Shown: piece by piece, positions 1-7,282 of the stretch
How the letters are laid out: each line of letters begins with the position of its first letter
How positions within the stretch are numbered: the stretch's first letter is position 1
Source: Nitrospiraceae bacterium
GTDB taxonomy: Bacteria > Nitrospirota > Nitrospiria > Nitrospirales > Nitrospiraceae
Direction: 5' to 3'
Length of the DNA stretch: 18,835 bases
NCBI GenBank assembly: GCA_011391455.1
Contig: JAABQN010000013.1
Coordinates: 1-18,835 of the forward strand
Made by a program: the position numbers and the translations under genes
The notes under the pieces: generated by a model
What the model saw: only the letters and a program-made list of their open reading frames with translations
What the model was told of the DNA's origin: nothing
The model's database searches: none

Positions 1-52
1 TCGACCAGGCTGCCCTTGAAGAGACATGCGAGCGAGTTTGGAGGGAGCATTT
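1..52 (+). repeat. Truncated copy of the intergenic repeat (tail box)
   Basis: The stretch ending GCGAGTTTGGAGGGAGCATT (33-52) matches the tail of the repeat family seen at 7294-7479 and 8550-8580, including the preceding CCTTGAAGAGA-like spacer. It is cut by the window edge. It lies directly upstream of the SDR ribosome-binding site, so it forms the leader of that operon. Confidence 0.6.
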
Positions 53-73
53 ATTTCTTAATAAGGTGAACAT

Positions 74-793
74 GTGAATCGCTTGAAAGACAAAGTCGCG
101 ATTGTGACGGGGAGCAGCAGCGGCATCGGCAAGGCCATCGCGCTGAGATTCGGTGCCGAAGGGGCGAACGTCGTGGTCACAGCCAGACGGATGGCGCTCT
201 GCGAGCAAACTGTCGCCAAGATCACGAAGGCCGGCGGTGAGGCCTGGGCCCTTCAAACCGACGTGGCCGATGAGCACCAGGTGGAACGGCTGATCGACCA
301 AACCGTGAAGCGGTACGGGCGGCTGGACATTCTTGTGAACAATGCGGGAATCATTGCAGGCGGGCGGTTAGCCGAGACGACGACGAAATCGTTCGACGAA
401 GTGATGAATGTGAATTTGCGCGGAACCTTCTTCTGCTGCCGGGCTGGATTTAAGCAGATGAAGAAGCAGAGCGGAGGGACAATCATAAACATTTCGAGCG
501 TCGCCGGCCTGCAGGCCTGGGCCGGCACCGGCACCTACAGTGCGTCGAAGCATGGCATCATGGCCTTGACCAAGTCGTTGGCCGACGAAGGCCGCCCGCA
601 TCACATTAAAGTGAGCGCCATCTGTCCAGGCGGAGTGGCCGATGAACTTGTCGATGCGCCGGCGGAAGAAATTCTCCGAAGCGAAAAGATCGATCCGTTC
701 GATATCGCCGAGACAGCCGTCTATCTGGCGACCCTGGGCAAGTATTCCGTGGTGCATCAGGTCGTGATCGACCGGCTTGGCGCAGACTGGTGA
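74..793 (+). CDS. SDR-family NAD(P)-dependent oxidoreductase
   Basis: A classical short-chain dehydrogenase/reductase of 239 aa, a usual length for the family. Visible motifs are the Rossmann dinucleotide-binding TGSSSGIG (residues 12-19), the DV pair at 63-64, NNAG (89-92), and the catalytic Ser142, Tyr155 and Lys159 (YSASK). The C-terminal PGG element of the active-site loop is present. An Arg pair after beta-2 (residues 38-39) hints at NADPH preference, which is inference. The start is GTG at 74: the overlapping ATG at 72 is followed at once by a stop, and AAGGTGA just upstream can serve as ribosome-binding site. The substrate cannot be told from sequence. The stop overlaps the GTG start of the downstream transporter (GTGA), so the two genes are probably co-translated. 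Confidence 0.93.
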   Translation: MNRLKDKVAIVTGSSSGIGKAIALRFGAEGANVVVTARRMALCEQTVAKITKAGGEAWALQTDVADEHQVERLIDQTVKRYGRLDILVNNAGIIAGGRLAETTTKSFDEVMNVNLRGTFFCCRAGFKQMKKQSGGTIINISSVAGLQAWAGTGTYSASKHGIMALTKSLADEGRPHHIKVSAICPGGVADELVDAPAEEILRSEKIDPFDIAETAVYLATLGKYSVVHQVVIDRLGADW

Positions 794-2025
794 CGATCCC
801 TCCAGTGTCTCCATCGACTCAGCCGCGGCAGGCGGCGATCTTCTTCATTCTCATCACCGTTACGCTCGACGTACTCTCGTTCGGCATCGTCATTCCCGTG
901 TTGCCGAAACTCGTCGAAGATTTCATGTCTGGCGACACGGCGGAGGCTGCCTCAATTTACGGCATCATGGGTATGGCCTGGGCGCTCATGCAGTTCGTCT
1001 GTTCGCCCATTCAAGGCGCGCTGTCGGATCGCTTCGGTCGGCGGCCGATCGTGCTGCTGTCAAATCTTGGCTTAGGCCTCGACTACATCTTCATGGCGCT
1101 CGCGCCCAGCGTCATCTGGCTCTTCGTGGGCCGCGTCATCTCGGGCATCGCGGCGTCCAGCTTCAGTACTGCGGGCGCCTACATTGCCGACGTCACGCCG
1201 CCGGAGAAGCGGGCTGCCAGCTTCGGGATGATCGGCGCGGCGTTTGGCTTAGGCTTCATTCTCGGCCCGGCGGTGGGCGGGTTGCTCGGCGTGGTCGACC
1301 CACGGCTTCCCTTCTGGGGCGCGGCAGCGACGAGTCTCGTGAACGCCTGCTACGGATTCTTCGTCTTGCCGGAATCGCTCCCGCGAGAGAAGCGCATGAA
1401 CTTTTCCTGGAGACGGGCCAATCCGATCGGCTCGTTCAAACTGTTGCGGTCGCATCGCGAACTCCTCAGTCTCGCAGCGGTCGTCTTTCTCGGGTACCTT
1501 GGGCATGCCGTCTTGCCGAGCGTGGCTGTGCTCTATGTCGGCTATCGTTACGGGTGGGACACGAAGGCGGTCGGCTTCATGCTGGCCGGCGCCGGCGTCA
1601 CCGCCATGATTGTGCAAGGGTTGCTCATGCGACCGCTCACAGCCCGCTTCGGAGAGCGGAAGACTCTCCTTGCCGGATTGCTCAGCGGCGCGCTGGGCTT
1701 TGCGGTCTACGGTGTGGCGACCGAGGGATGGATCTATTGCGCGGGGATTCCTATCATGGCCTTCTGGGGCCTCGCCGGTCCGTCTGCGCAAGCGTTCATG
1801 TCTCGCCGCGTGAGTAGTTTCGAACAGGGGCAACTCCAAGGGGCCATTGCGGGGCTTTCCGGTATCGCTGGCCTCATTGGACCGGGCCTCTTTACCCAAG
1901 CCTTCGCGCTCTTTATCGGCGCACAAGCCGGTTGGCATCTCCCCGGCGCGCCGTTTCTTCTGGCGTCCCTATTATTGTTTGTGGGGATAGCGATTGCCTG
2001 GCGAGCGACAAGGACCACCCGGTAG
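790..2025 (+). CDS. MFS transporter, TCR/Tet-like (TetA-type) efflux family
   Basis: A 411-aa hydrophobic protein with about 12 predicted membrane segments, in the inner membrane. The first helix carries the TetA-like LDxxxxGIVIPVLP signature (residues 26-39). The MFS motif A between helices 2 and 3 is GALSDRFGRRP (76-86). A motif-C-like GxxxGPxxGG segment lies near residue 155-165. The family exports drugs or metabolites by proton antiport; resistance to a particular compound cannot be inferred. The GTG start overlaps the stop of the SDR gene by four bases, indicating an operon in which the pair may modify and export one compound (inference). It stops with TAG, which matters for judging the in-frame TAG codons elsewhere in the window. 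Confidence 0.92.
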   Translation: MTIPPVSPSTQPRQAAIFFILITVTLDVLSFGIVIPVLPKLVEDFMSGDTAEAASIYGIMGMAWALMQFVCSPIQGALSDRFGRRPIVLLSNLGLGLDYIFMALAPSVIWLFVGRVISGIAASSFSTAGAYIADVTPPEKRAASFGMIGAAFGLGFILGPAVGGLLGVVDPRLPFWGAAATSLVNACYGFFVLPESLPREKRMNFSWRRANPIGSFKLLRSHRELLSLAAVVFLGYLGHAVLPSVAVLYVGYRYGWDTKAVGFMLAGAGVTAMIVQGLLMRPLTARFGERKTLLAGLLSGALGFAVYGVATEGWIYCAGIPIMAFWGLAGPSAQAFMSRRVSSFEQGQLQGAIAGLSGIAGLIGPGLFTQAFALFIGAQAGWHLPGAPFLLASLLLFVGIAIAWRATRTTR

Positions 2026-2485
2026 TCCCCTAACAGGCAATATTCACGAACGCTTCTACTGCGCCGAGAATCCGCTGCAGCATCCAATCCCAAACACATA
2101 GGACCTGTCTTATGTGCGCCGGAGTTCTCAGCGCTTGGTCCCAGCGCCTTGTTCCCCGCCTTCCCTAACCGCCGGCCGCTCTCCAACTCACCAGTCATCA
2201 TTCATTTGGCCTGCGGATCGTTGGCGCGGCTGGGAAGGATAGCGACATCGGTCGGGTTTCTACAGAAAGGTGTTTGTCTAATCTTTGGTTGAAGGCGACC
2301 CCCTGCGCCGCTGCGCACTTATTGTTCAGGTCTCCATGTTGGGGCGAGCAATTTGGAAGAATCTCAATACAAAGCAAGGGACTCGGAGTCTATGTGCTCA
2401 GGGCACAGCTTATGCTCCTACCGCGGAAGGTGCGCCCCAGTGTGAAAACACATGGGGGAACGCCTGCTTCAATAAGGAGAGGATT
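2026..2485. other. Gene-free stretch between MFS gene and haloperoxidase
   Basis: No coding region here has a ribosome-binding site or recognisable product. It contains an imperfect inverted repeat, CACATA (2095-2100) with TATGTG (2111-2116), and the leader hairpin described separately at 2435-2457. The haloperoxidase reading frame stays open up to 2285, but that upstream part has no signal peptide or family similarity that I recognise and is treated as leader. Confidence 0.55.
2435..2457 (+). promoter_or_regulatory. Leader hairpin upstream of haloperoxidase
   Basis: CCCCA (2435-2439) and TGTG (2441-2444) pair with CACA (2449-2452), T and GGGG (2454-2457), around an AAAA loop and with one bulged G. 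The stem ends 28 bases before the start codon and 18 bases before the ribosome-binding site. There is no T-run, so it is not a standard terminator. A role in mRNA stability or translation control is possible but unproven. Confidence 0.45.
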
Positions 2486-4090
2486 ATGATATCTCACTCT
2501 GGAAAGATTCTGACTCTCTTCGCGGTACTGTCCGTGCTCGTGCCATCACACGAGAGTTTTGCAGAAGGATCACGCGGCGGAGCCAATGACCTGTTCGGCC
2601 CGCGGATGCATCTAGATCAGCGATCGGCTCCACCGGATGCGAGACATCGCCCGCATCCCGGTCCTGATCGGACCAGGGCCGTCGCCGTGAGTTATTGGAA
2701 CCAGATCGCTAGAGATGCCAGCGTGCTCGACCACACACCCGTCCTCGACGGAGATCCCCGCATCTTCGGCGAACAGGTCGGACCGGTGCGAACCAGCTAT
2801 GCGCTGGCAATCGTCCACATCGCGATCTTCGATGCGGTGAACGCAATTGCCGGCGGGTACGAGAGCTACACCGAGTTGCCCCGTGCCCGCCCCGTGACCT
2901 CCGTGAGAGCGGCGATCGCGCAGGCAGCATACGATACGCTGGTTTTCCTCTATCCCTCGCAGAAGGCAAACTTTGACCTATCGTTGACCCAGGCGCTTGA
3001 GGCGATCCCGGAGGGCCAGACCAAGTCTGACGGGATCGATCTAGGGCATAGAGCCGCCGCTGCGATACTCGCTCGCCGGGCCAATGACGGCTATTATCCC
3101 CACACCCTCTCCTCCCCGAAGTATGAAGAACTACAACTCGGCACTTCTCCTCCTGACTTCATTCCCCTTACTGGGCCAGGGATGTGGCGCCAAGACCCCA
3201 TCAGCCTGGTCCCCATCGCATTGGGTGTAAATTGGGGAAAGGTCACACCGTTTGTTCTGAAGTCCGGTGACCAATTCAGGATTCCCAAGCCGCCCGCCCT
3301 GGACAGTCCGGAGTATGCGGCTGCATTCAACGAGGTGAAGCGTCTAGGTGGGTGTGGAACCGATCCCACTGCCTGCTTTGTCGGCGGCAACGACCTCTTG
3401 CCTGGCGGCAGCGTGACGCAAACAGAACGCAGCCCAGAGCAGACCGAGATCGGTATCTACTGGGGCTACGACGGGACGCCGGGCCTGGGAGTTCCGCCAC
3501 GGTTCTATAATCAGATCGCCATGAAAATCGCCCACAAGATGGGCACGGATTCCGATGAGGTGGAGTTGGCCCGGTTCCTGGCGCTGGTGAACGTCGCCAT
3601 GGCGGATGTCGGCATTGCCGCATGGGAGTCCAAATACTATTATCAGGTCTGTCGGCCAGTCACCTGCATCCGAGAGGCCGATGCGAGCACCGGCGGAATT
3701 CCGGCATTTACGCCGCTCGGGGCACCGGCCAGCAATCTCAGGGGGCCGAATTTTACCCCGCCGTTTCCGGCCTATCCCTCCGGTCATGCTGCGTTCGGTG
3801 GGGCGCTCTTCGAGATGCTGCGCAACTACTATCGAACCGATCTCATCCCATTCACCTTCGTCTCGGACGAATTCAACGGCGTGACTACAGATAACCAAGG
3901 GAGGGTGCGTCAGCCCGTGACGCGTACCTTCTCCTCCTTGTCGCAGGCGGAAAAGGAAAACGGCCAGAGCCGCATCTACCTCGGCATCCATTGGGCGTTC
4001 GATTCGACCGAGGGGATCAAGCAGGGAAACCGCGTAGCCGATTACGTGTTCAAGAACATATTGGAACCGCGGCGTCACCACCGACGGTAA
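2486..4090 (+). CDS. Exported vanadium-dependent haloperoxidase (PAP2 superfamily)
   Basis: A 534-aa protein with the full vanadate/phosphate-binding signature: K383-x6-R390-P391, then P431-S432-G433-H434, then S495-R496-x5-H502-x3-D506. In known vanadium haloperoxidases the last His coordinates vanadate and the PSGH His is the acid-base residue. These enzymes oxidise halide with H2O2 to hypohalous acid; related PAP2 enzymes are phosphatases, so chemistry needs testing. The start is ATG 2486, preceded by AAGGAGAGG, and gives a signal peptide (charged start, LTLFAVLSVLVPS core, cut near SFA-EG), so the protein is periplasmic or secreted. The frame is open back to 2285, but no good ribosome-binding site supports that start. 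The gene stands alone; the downstream GNAT gene is convergent across a long hairpin. Confidence 0.9.
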   Translation: MISHSGKILTLFAVLSVLVPSHESFAEGSRGGANDLFGPRMHLDQRSAPPDARHRPHPGPDRTRAVAVSYWNQIARDASVLDHTPVLDGDPRIFGEQVGPVRTSYALAIVHIAIFDAVNAIAGGYESYTELPRARPVTSVRAAIAQAAYDTLVFLYPSQKANFDLSLTQALEAIPEGQTKSDGIDLGHRAAAAILARRANDGYYPHTLSSPKYEELQLGTSPPDFIPLTGPGMWRQDPISLVPIALGVNWGKVTPFVLKSGDQFRIPKPPALDSPEYAAAFNEVKRLGGCGTDPTACFVGGNDLLPGGSVTQTERSPEQTEIGIYWGYDGTPGLGVPPRFYNQIAMKIAHKMGTDSDEVELARFLALVNVAMADVGIAAWESKYYYQVCRPVTCIREADASTGGIPAFTPLGAPASNLRGPNFTPPFPAYPSGHAAFGGALFEMLRNYYRTDLIPFTFVSDEFNGVTTDNQGRVRQPVTRTFSSLSQAEKENGQSRIYLGIHWAFDSTEGIKQGNRVADYVFKNILEPRRHHRR

Positions 4091-4112
4091 ATCTGGTCTA
4101 TCTCGTTGGTTT

Positions 4113-4223
4113 GGTCTGTCTTGTCTATTTGGTCTATCCGGTCTTTCTCGTCTGTCTAGTCCCCTGAGTCTAACAACCAAACAAACCAGACAGACCGAAT
4201 AGACCAAATAGACAAGACAGACC
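4113..4223. terminator. Very long hairpin between convergent genes
   Basis: Arm 4113-4137 is a perfect 25-base complement of 4199-4223. The pairing continues with scattered mismatches to about 4157/4179, giving a stem of roughly 40-45 bp around a short loop. The arms are built from degenerate GTCT/GGTCTAT-like units. The element fills the gap between the haloperoxidase stop (4090) and the GNAT stop (4224), so a bidirectional terminator or 3' mRNA-protection role is plausible. It lacks a classical T-run. Confidence 0.7.
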
Positions 4224-4697
4224 TCAGCACTCAGCACTTGGCTTTTGGGGATACTTGGCGAAACAGATAAGATCCAAATGATCGTAATGATCGGGGAGAA
4301 TGGTTTCTGCCTTATAGCCAAGGCTGAAGAAGAGGTGAATGTTCCTGGCCGTACGCAGCATGGTGCAGGCATAGAACTTATGGGCGTCAGTCGCGGCATG
4401 TTCGATTTCTCGTATCAGCGCTTTCCCGACCCCCTGGCCCTGGTGAGTGGGACTCACGGATAATAGGCGGATGATGCAGACCCCAGCCACGGTCCAAAAG
4501 CGCACCGACCCCACTACCGTTCCCTCCGCCTCCGCCACGAAGATATGTTTCTCTCTGGCATCTTCCCTGAGGCTCTCCATCGTTTCCGTGGTCCATCCGC
4601 TCACTGTATAGGCATTGGCGTATTCGCCGAACGCATCCTGCTGTACTTGAAGTAAGGATGCAAAATCAGATTCGGTTGCGGGGCGAATGTGAAACAT
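4224..4697 (-). CDS. GNAT-family N-acetyltransferase
   Basis: A 157-aa single-domain GNAT protein. It opens with the typical IRPATESD segment (beta-1), and motif A for acetyl-CoA binding is visible as LLSVSPTHQGQGVGKALI (QGQGVG = Q/RxxGxG/A). It ends with the usual FYxxxGY-like segment (LFFSLGYKAE). It probably transfers acetyl from acetyl-CoA to a small molecule or protein N-terminus in the cytoplasm; the acceptor is unknown. I chose ATG at 4697 because GGAG lies 8 bases upstream of it. A GTG at 4706 is in frame, but the GGAG motif runs into that codon. The stop codon touches the long hairpin shared with the convergent haloperoxidase. Confidence 0.88.
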   Translation of the reverse strand: MFHIRPATESDFASLLQVQQDAFGEYANAYTVSGWTTETMESLREDAREKHIFVAEAEGTVVGSVRFWTVAGVCIIRLLSVSPTHQGQGVGKALIREIEHAATDAHKFYACTMLRTARNIHLFFSLGYKAETILPDHYDHLDLICFAKYPQKPSAEC

Positions 4698-4866
4698 AAA
4701 CGGCACTCCAGGCTGATGCTTCGATCTCGATCAGGTGAGGATAGCAAACCCAGGCAGGATCTTCTATCTGGCCAGGAGTGTTCGTGAATAAATCTGGCTC
4801 GAATGAGTCAGCTTCTAGGGGTGGCACGACCCGGTCTCTAAAGTTCGGTCGCTGGCGTGATGCGGT

Positions 4867-4902
4867 TTGTAATGAGAGCCGAATTACTGTATATACAGTC
4901 GT
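4867..4902 (+). promoter_or_regulatory. Candidate brnTA promoter with palindromic operator
   Basis: ACTGTATATACAGT (4886-4899) is a perfect 14-bp palindrome ending three bases before the brnT start codon. TTGTAA (4867-4872) and TATATA (4890-4895) are spaced 17 bp and could be -35 and -10 boxes. The -10 would then lie inside the palindrome, and transcription would start at or next to the ATG (leaderless mRNA), matching the absence of a ribosome-binding site. BrnA-type ribbon-helix-helix antitoxins autoregulate, so this is the natural operator candidate. The half-site spacing (CTGT-N4-ACAG) is too short for a LexA box. Confidence 0.55.
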
Positions 4903-5193
4903 ATGTTTACGTGGGATATCCCGAAGGCCATTGCCAATTTCGAGAAGCACAGGGTCTCATTCGAGGAGGCGGCTACAGTATTCGGCGATGCCAACGGGCT
5001 TGACTGGGACGATATTGCCCATTCGCATCTGGAACAACGGTTCAAGCGACTTGGTTTCTCGGCGAGCAAGCGGCTCTTGCTCGTTGTGTAGACGATACGG
5101 AGGATGGATCATGAAAAAGAAGAGTTCCGGATCATCAGTGCGCGGCCGGCGAGCCGGAGGGAGCGTCAGGCTTATACCCGACTCACAGATTGA
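4903..5193 (+). pseudogene. brnT: BrnT-family toxin frame with an in-frame amber codon
   Basis: Begins FTWDIPKAIANFEKHRVSFEEAATVF, the typical N-terminus of BrnT ribonuclease toxins (W-D-xxKxxxNxxKHxVSFEEA). A TAG at 5089-5091 ends the frame after 62 codons. Beyond it, in the same frame, the family C-terminus continues (EEFRIISARPASRRERQAY) to a TGA at 5191-5193, giving the usual ~96-codon length. The amber sits where relatives have an aromatic residue in VV-x-T, so a Tyr-to-amber change is the simplest explanation (inference). As read, the toxin is truncated and probably inactive unless TAG is suppressed. There is no ribosome-binding site before ATG 4903 and no upstream in-frame start after a stop at 4873. 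Confidence 0.8.
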
Positions 5194-5404
5194 TTTCTCG
5201 GACATCCCGGAGTCCACGGTGGAAGAACTCCAGCGTGCACGTCGGGTCGGGCGGCCATCCAGTGGAATGGCGAAACAGCTCATCGCCATTCGCCTATCCC
5301 CACATCTCTTGGCTCAGTTGCGGAAAATGGCGGCCAAGCATAAAAAACCCTATCAAACGCTCATCCACGAGCTATTGGAAAAAGCGGCCTCCCACGCTGC
5401 ATGA
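5111..5404 (+). CDS. brnA: BrnA-family antitoxin (ribbon-helix-helix)
   Basis: A 97-aa protein. The IDFSDIPE segment is the typical BrnA toxin-binding region. It is followed by RRVGRPSSGMAKQLIAIRL and the helices SPHLLAQLRKMAAKHKKPYQTLIHELLEKA, a CopG/MetJ-like RHH DNA-binding fold. The start is ATG 5111 with GGAGG at 5099-5103, 7 bases upstream. The first 83 bases overlap the C-terminal part of the brnT frame beyond its amber codon. BrnA neutralises BrnT and represses the operon; the palindrome at 4886-4899 is the likely operator. The antitoxin frame appears intact although the toxin is interrupted. Confidence 0.87.
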   Translation: MKKKSSGSSVRGRRAGGSVRLIPDSQIDFSDIPESTVEELQRARRVGRPSSGMAKQLIAIRLSPHLLAQLRKMAAKHKKPYQTLIHELLEKAASHAA

Positions 5405-5508
5405 TTCAGCCTCTCATCGTTCGTGAAGCGTGGAGTGCATCAACTTTGCGCGATATGAGATCCGTTTCCCTCCGAAGCTCAGTACGCAGCACTTCCTGGG
5501 ACTATCAG

Positions 5509-6378
5509 TCAGCTGGCCGCCAGTCTGGCAAACCCCTGTTTCATCGCGTTAACCCTTGTCAGGTAGTCTCTGACGTCGTGGCCGCCGCATCGTTGGCGGG
5601 GGCCGAGCCGGAAACCACCGGTCACATAGGCCCGTCCTGCAGTAGCACCGCAGAGATGGATCACGGAAGCCAGATTCTGCTTCTGCCTGAGCGTGACGCT
5701 GCCGCTCGGTCGCAAGGCGATGGCACTTGCGACGCGTCGATCTAGTAGGGCCGCGGTCAATTGAATGGCATGGCTCGGCAGGACGCGGGTATAGAGACTG
5801 TTGAACCAGCAGGAATTCGGATTGTCCCAGGAGCCTTCCTCAACCACCCGATGGTCATGGATGCAGTAACGTCTGGCTTCGCGGAATGTCCCGTCAGTAA
5901 TCTGGTACATGCCGACCGCGCTTGATGCCGGTTGGTATAGCTCCAAGGGGTTCCAGGTCAGATGCCACTGCCAGTAGGTCCGCGCCACCGGATTCCCTCC
6001 GCCTTCAGCCTGAGCTAGTGCGGCCAGCAATTCGGGTGTGATAATTGGCGTCGCATGTTTGCGGAAGAGCGAGCCGTACTGTCTCCACGTCTCGGCTGGG
6101 CTCTTGTTGAGTGACTGATCCAAGGGAAAGAGGATCTCGGCCGGCTTGTTGAATGCCTGATAGGTCCAGTTGATGCCGAGCAAGAATATGAAGGTCGTCG
6201 CCAGTATCACGACGGTACGAACGGTCGGAGGCCAAGCGAGCAGGGCTTTTCTGACTGTACGGAACGTACGCCAACGGGCGCGCACGCAACGCCGGAGAGT
6301 CTTGAGGGTGAGCCGGTACCTGCGCCGCTTGCGGCGGCGGGGATTGGTGGGGGTGCGGTGATTGGGGCGAGAAGGCAT
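5509..6378 (-). CDS. Membrane-anchored SLT-type lytic transglycosylase
   Basis: A 289-aa protein. An Arg/Lys-rich N-terminus (residues 14-45) precedes one hydrophobic segment (about 53-70, TVVILATTFIFLLGINW), which fits a signal-anchor with the catalytic part in the periplasm. The domain after residue ~105 shows the lysozyme-like SLT pattern: ITPELLAALAQAEGGGNP with likely catalytic Glu125, then SSAVGMYQIT (154-161), matching the GxxQI motif. Several Cys residues (172, 190 and later) may form disulfides. It should cleave peptidoglycan glycan strands. The frame is open upstream to 7092, but that part is Arg/Pro-rich, has no recognisable domain, and ATG 6378 gives the natural start. No clear ribosome-binding site is seen. 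Confidence 0.82.
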   Translation of the reverse strand: MPSRPNHRTPTNPRRRKRRRYRLTLKTLRRCVRARWRTFRTVRKALLAWPPTVRTVVILATTFIFLLGINWTYQAFNKPAEILFPLDQSLNKSPAETWRQYGSLFRKHATPIITPELLAALAQAEGGGNPVARTYWQWHLTWNPLELYQPASSAVGMYQITDGTFREARRYCIHDHRVVEEGSWDNPNSCWFNSLYTRVLPSHAIQLTAALLDRRVASAIALRPSGSVTLRQKQNLASVIHLCGATAGRAYVTGGFRLGPRQRCGGHDVRDYLTRVNAMKQGFARLAAS

Positions 6379-6863
6379 ATAACAATATACCCGATGGACG
6401 GGAATACAGGGCCACGGAGTGGGAGGGTGCCTTCGGCCTGGGCGCACATACCTCCCGGAGCGATCCGCACGGGATTCACCGGGTGGAAGCCTTCTGGAAT
6501 TCCCGCAGCCACGGTCTCGCGACCGTGAGGCTTTGGTCAGTTCCAGCCTTCCTTCCCGGTGAACCCTCGGCGGATGCCTCGCTCCTCCGGTAAAGTGCGC
6601 GTAGTCCGAAGGCATCTCCTTGGTGAATAGAGGAGCGGGCGCTTGGGGAAGACCGCGTCTTGTATGGTGCGGGGGGGGACGGGTGAGAAAGCTGTGCGCA
6701 GGTAAACATGGACTGGGCCAGCCCTGAAAAAGTAGAATGCTTTTGTTTTTCCGATTCTCAAGAGGACAAAGAGGTAGGCGCGGGGAAGAATCATCATCAA
6801 GGACGTGGTCCTTGATGTGCGCAGTCAAGGTGGTGGTCATCAGGGTACAAAGGAGGGCAGGCG
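6379..6863. other. Gene-free stretch with several hairpins
   Basis: No convincing gene on either strand. It holds a perfect 7-bp stem CACGGTC/GACCGTG (6510-6527), interlocking complementary heptamers (6573-6636, listed separately), a G-run at 6671-6678, and a perfect 9-bp stem ATCAAGGAC/GTCCTTGAT with a 3-base loop (6796-6816). The last lies 34 bases before the ribosome-binding site of the 6864 gene and may be in its leader. The region should also contain the promoter of the minus-strand transglycosylase, but I cannot place it. Confidence 0.45.
6573..6636. other. Possible pseudoknot-forming sequence
   Basis: GATGCCT (6573-6579) is complementary to AGGCATC (6610-6616), and GCTCCTC (6581-6587) is complementary to GAGGAGC (6630-6636). 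The order a-b-a'-b' is that of an H-type pseudoknot with perfect 7-bp stems. Which strand is transcribed, if any, is unknown. Confidence 0.3.
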
Positions 6864-7184
6864 ATGGCATGGGGATCGGATGTGCATACAGTCGAGGAAC
6901 TGGAAAAGTTGGCGGCCGTGCGCGGGTATTTTCAAGGACATTTCCCCGGGGCTTCGATTCGTGACTCGTACGATGCTGCCAGGACGGCGCAGGTGTTTTG
7001 TATCGAACCCGCCGCCGCCGGCGAGCAGCGTAATGCAGTAGTCTCGATCGATTTTCTCGAAGAGTATGTGCCTGAAAAAATGGAAAAGGCATTGATCAGC
7101 TTGCGCGTTGCGGAACATCTCCAATCAGCAAAGGGCGGGGAGGTGCTGCTTTCAAGTTGGGGGGTAGAAGAAAAAGAAGACTGA
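6864..7184 (+). CDS. Small conserved-looking hypothetical protein
   Basis: 106 aa, not assigned to a family by me. GGAGG (6850-6854) sits 9 bases before ATG 6864. The composition is that of a folded acidic soluble protein, with no signal peptide or membrane segment. A central hydrophobic beta-like segment (NAVVSIDFLEEY, about 57-68) is followed by an amphipathic helix-like stretch (PEKMEKALISLRVAEHL) and an acidic tail. The upstream leader contains a strong hairpin (6796-6816). The stop is followed eight bases later by the repeat cluster at 7192. Function unknown. Confidence 0.72.
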   Translation: MAWGSDVHTVEELEKLAAVRGYFQGHFPGASIRDSYDAARTAQVFCIEPAAAGEQRNAVVSIDFLEEYVPEKMEKALISLRVAEHLQSAKGGEVLLSSWGVEEKED

Positions 7185-7191
7185 GAGCGGG

Positions 7192-7282
7192 GGTAGCCTG
7201 GTTAGTCCCCTTTGCTCACGGAACCCCCACGATAAAGCTGTGGTCGTTCGACGTGCGCAGTTGGGGACTAATCCAGGCCACC
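7192..7282. repeat. Palindromic repeat, copy 1 (91 nt)
   Basis: The outer arms GGTAGCCTGGTTAGTCCCC (7192-7210) and the segment 7263-7282 (GGGGACTAATCCAGGCCACC) are near-perfect inverted complements. Inside lie a GCTCACGGAAC-like box and a GTTCGACGTGCGCAG box, also roughly complementary. The same architecture recurs at 8453-8548 and 11711-11803. Confidence 0.75.

Noticed and set aside
777..1817. 346-codon plus-strand frame overlapping the MFS gene
   Set aside because: Arg/His/Ala-rich shadow translation. The MFS frame has all family motifs and proper overlap with the SDR gene.
2285..2485. N-terminal extension of the haloperoxidase
   Set aside because: No ribosome-binding site or family similarity. 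It would place the signal peptide internally, and the strong AAGGAGAGG site is at 2486.
3344..4399. 351-codon minus-strand frame across the haloperoxidase end and hairpin
   Set aside because: It includes a translation of the repetitive hairpin and is antisense to a well-supported gene and GNAT frame; no family sequence is seen.
4886..4899. LexA/SOS box upstream of brnT
   Set aside because: CTGT and ACAG are separated by four bases instead of the eight of the classical box. A toxin-antitoxin operator fits better.
5509..7092. A 527-codon open frame on the minus strand as one long protein
   Set aside because: Only the part from 6378 downward looks like a real protein (anchor plus SLT domain). 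The rest is Arg/Pro-rich, has no domain I recognise, and overlaps the well-supported plus-strand gene at 6864.
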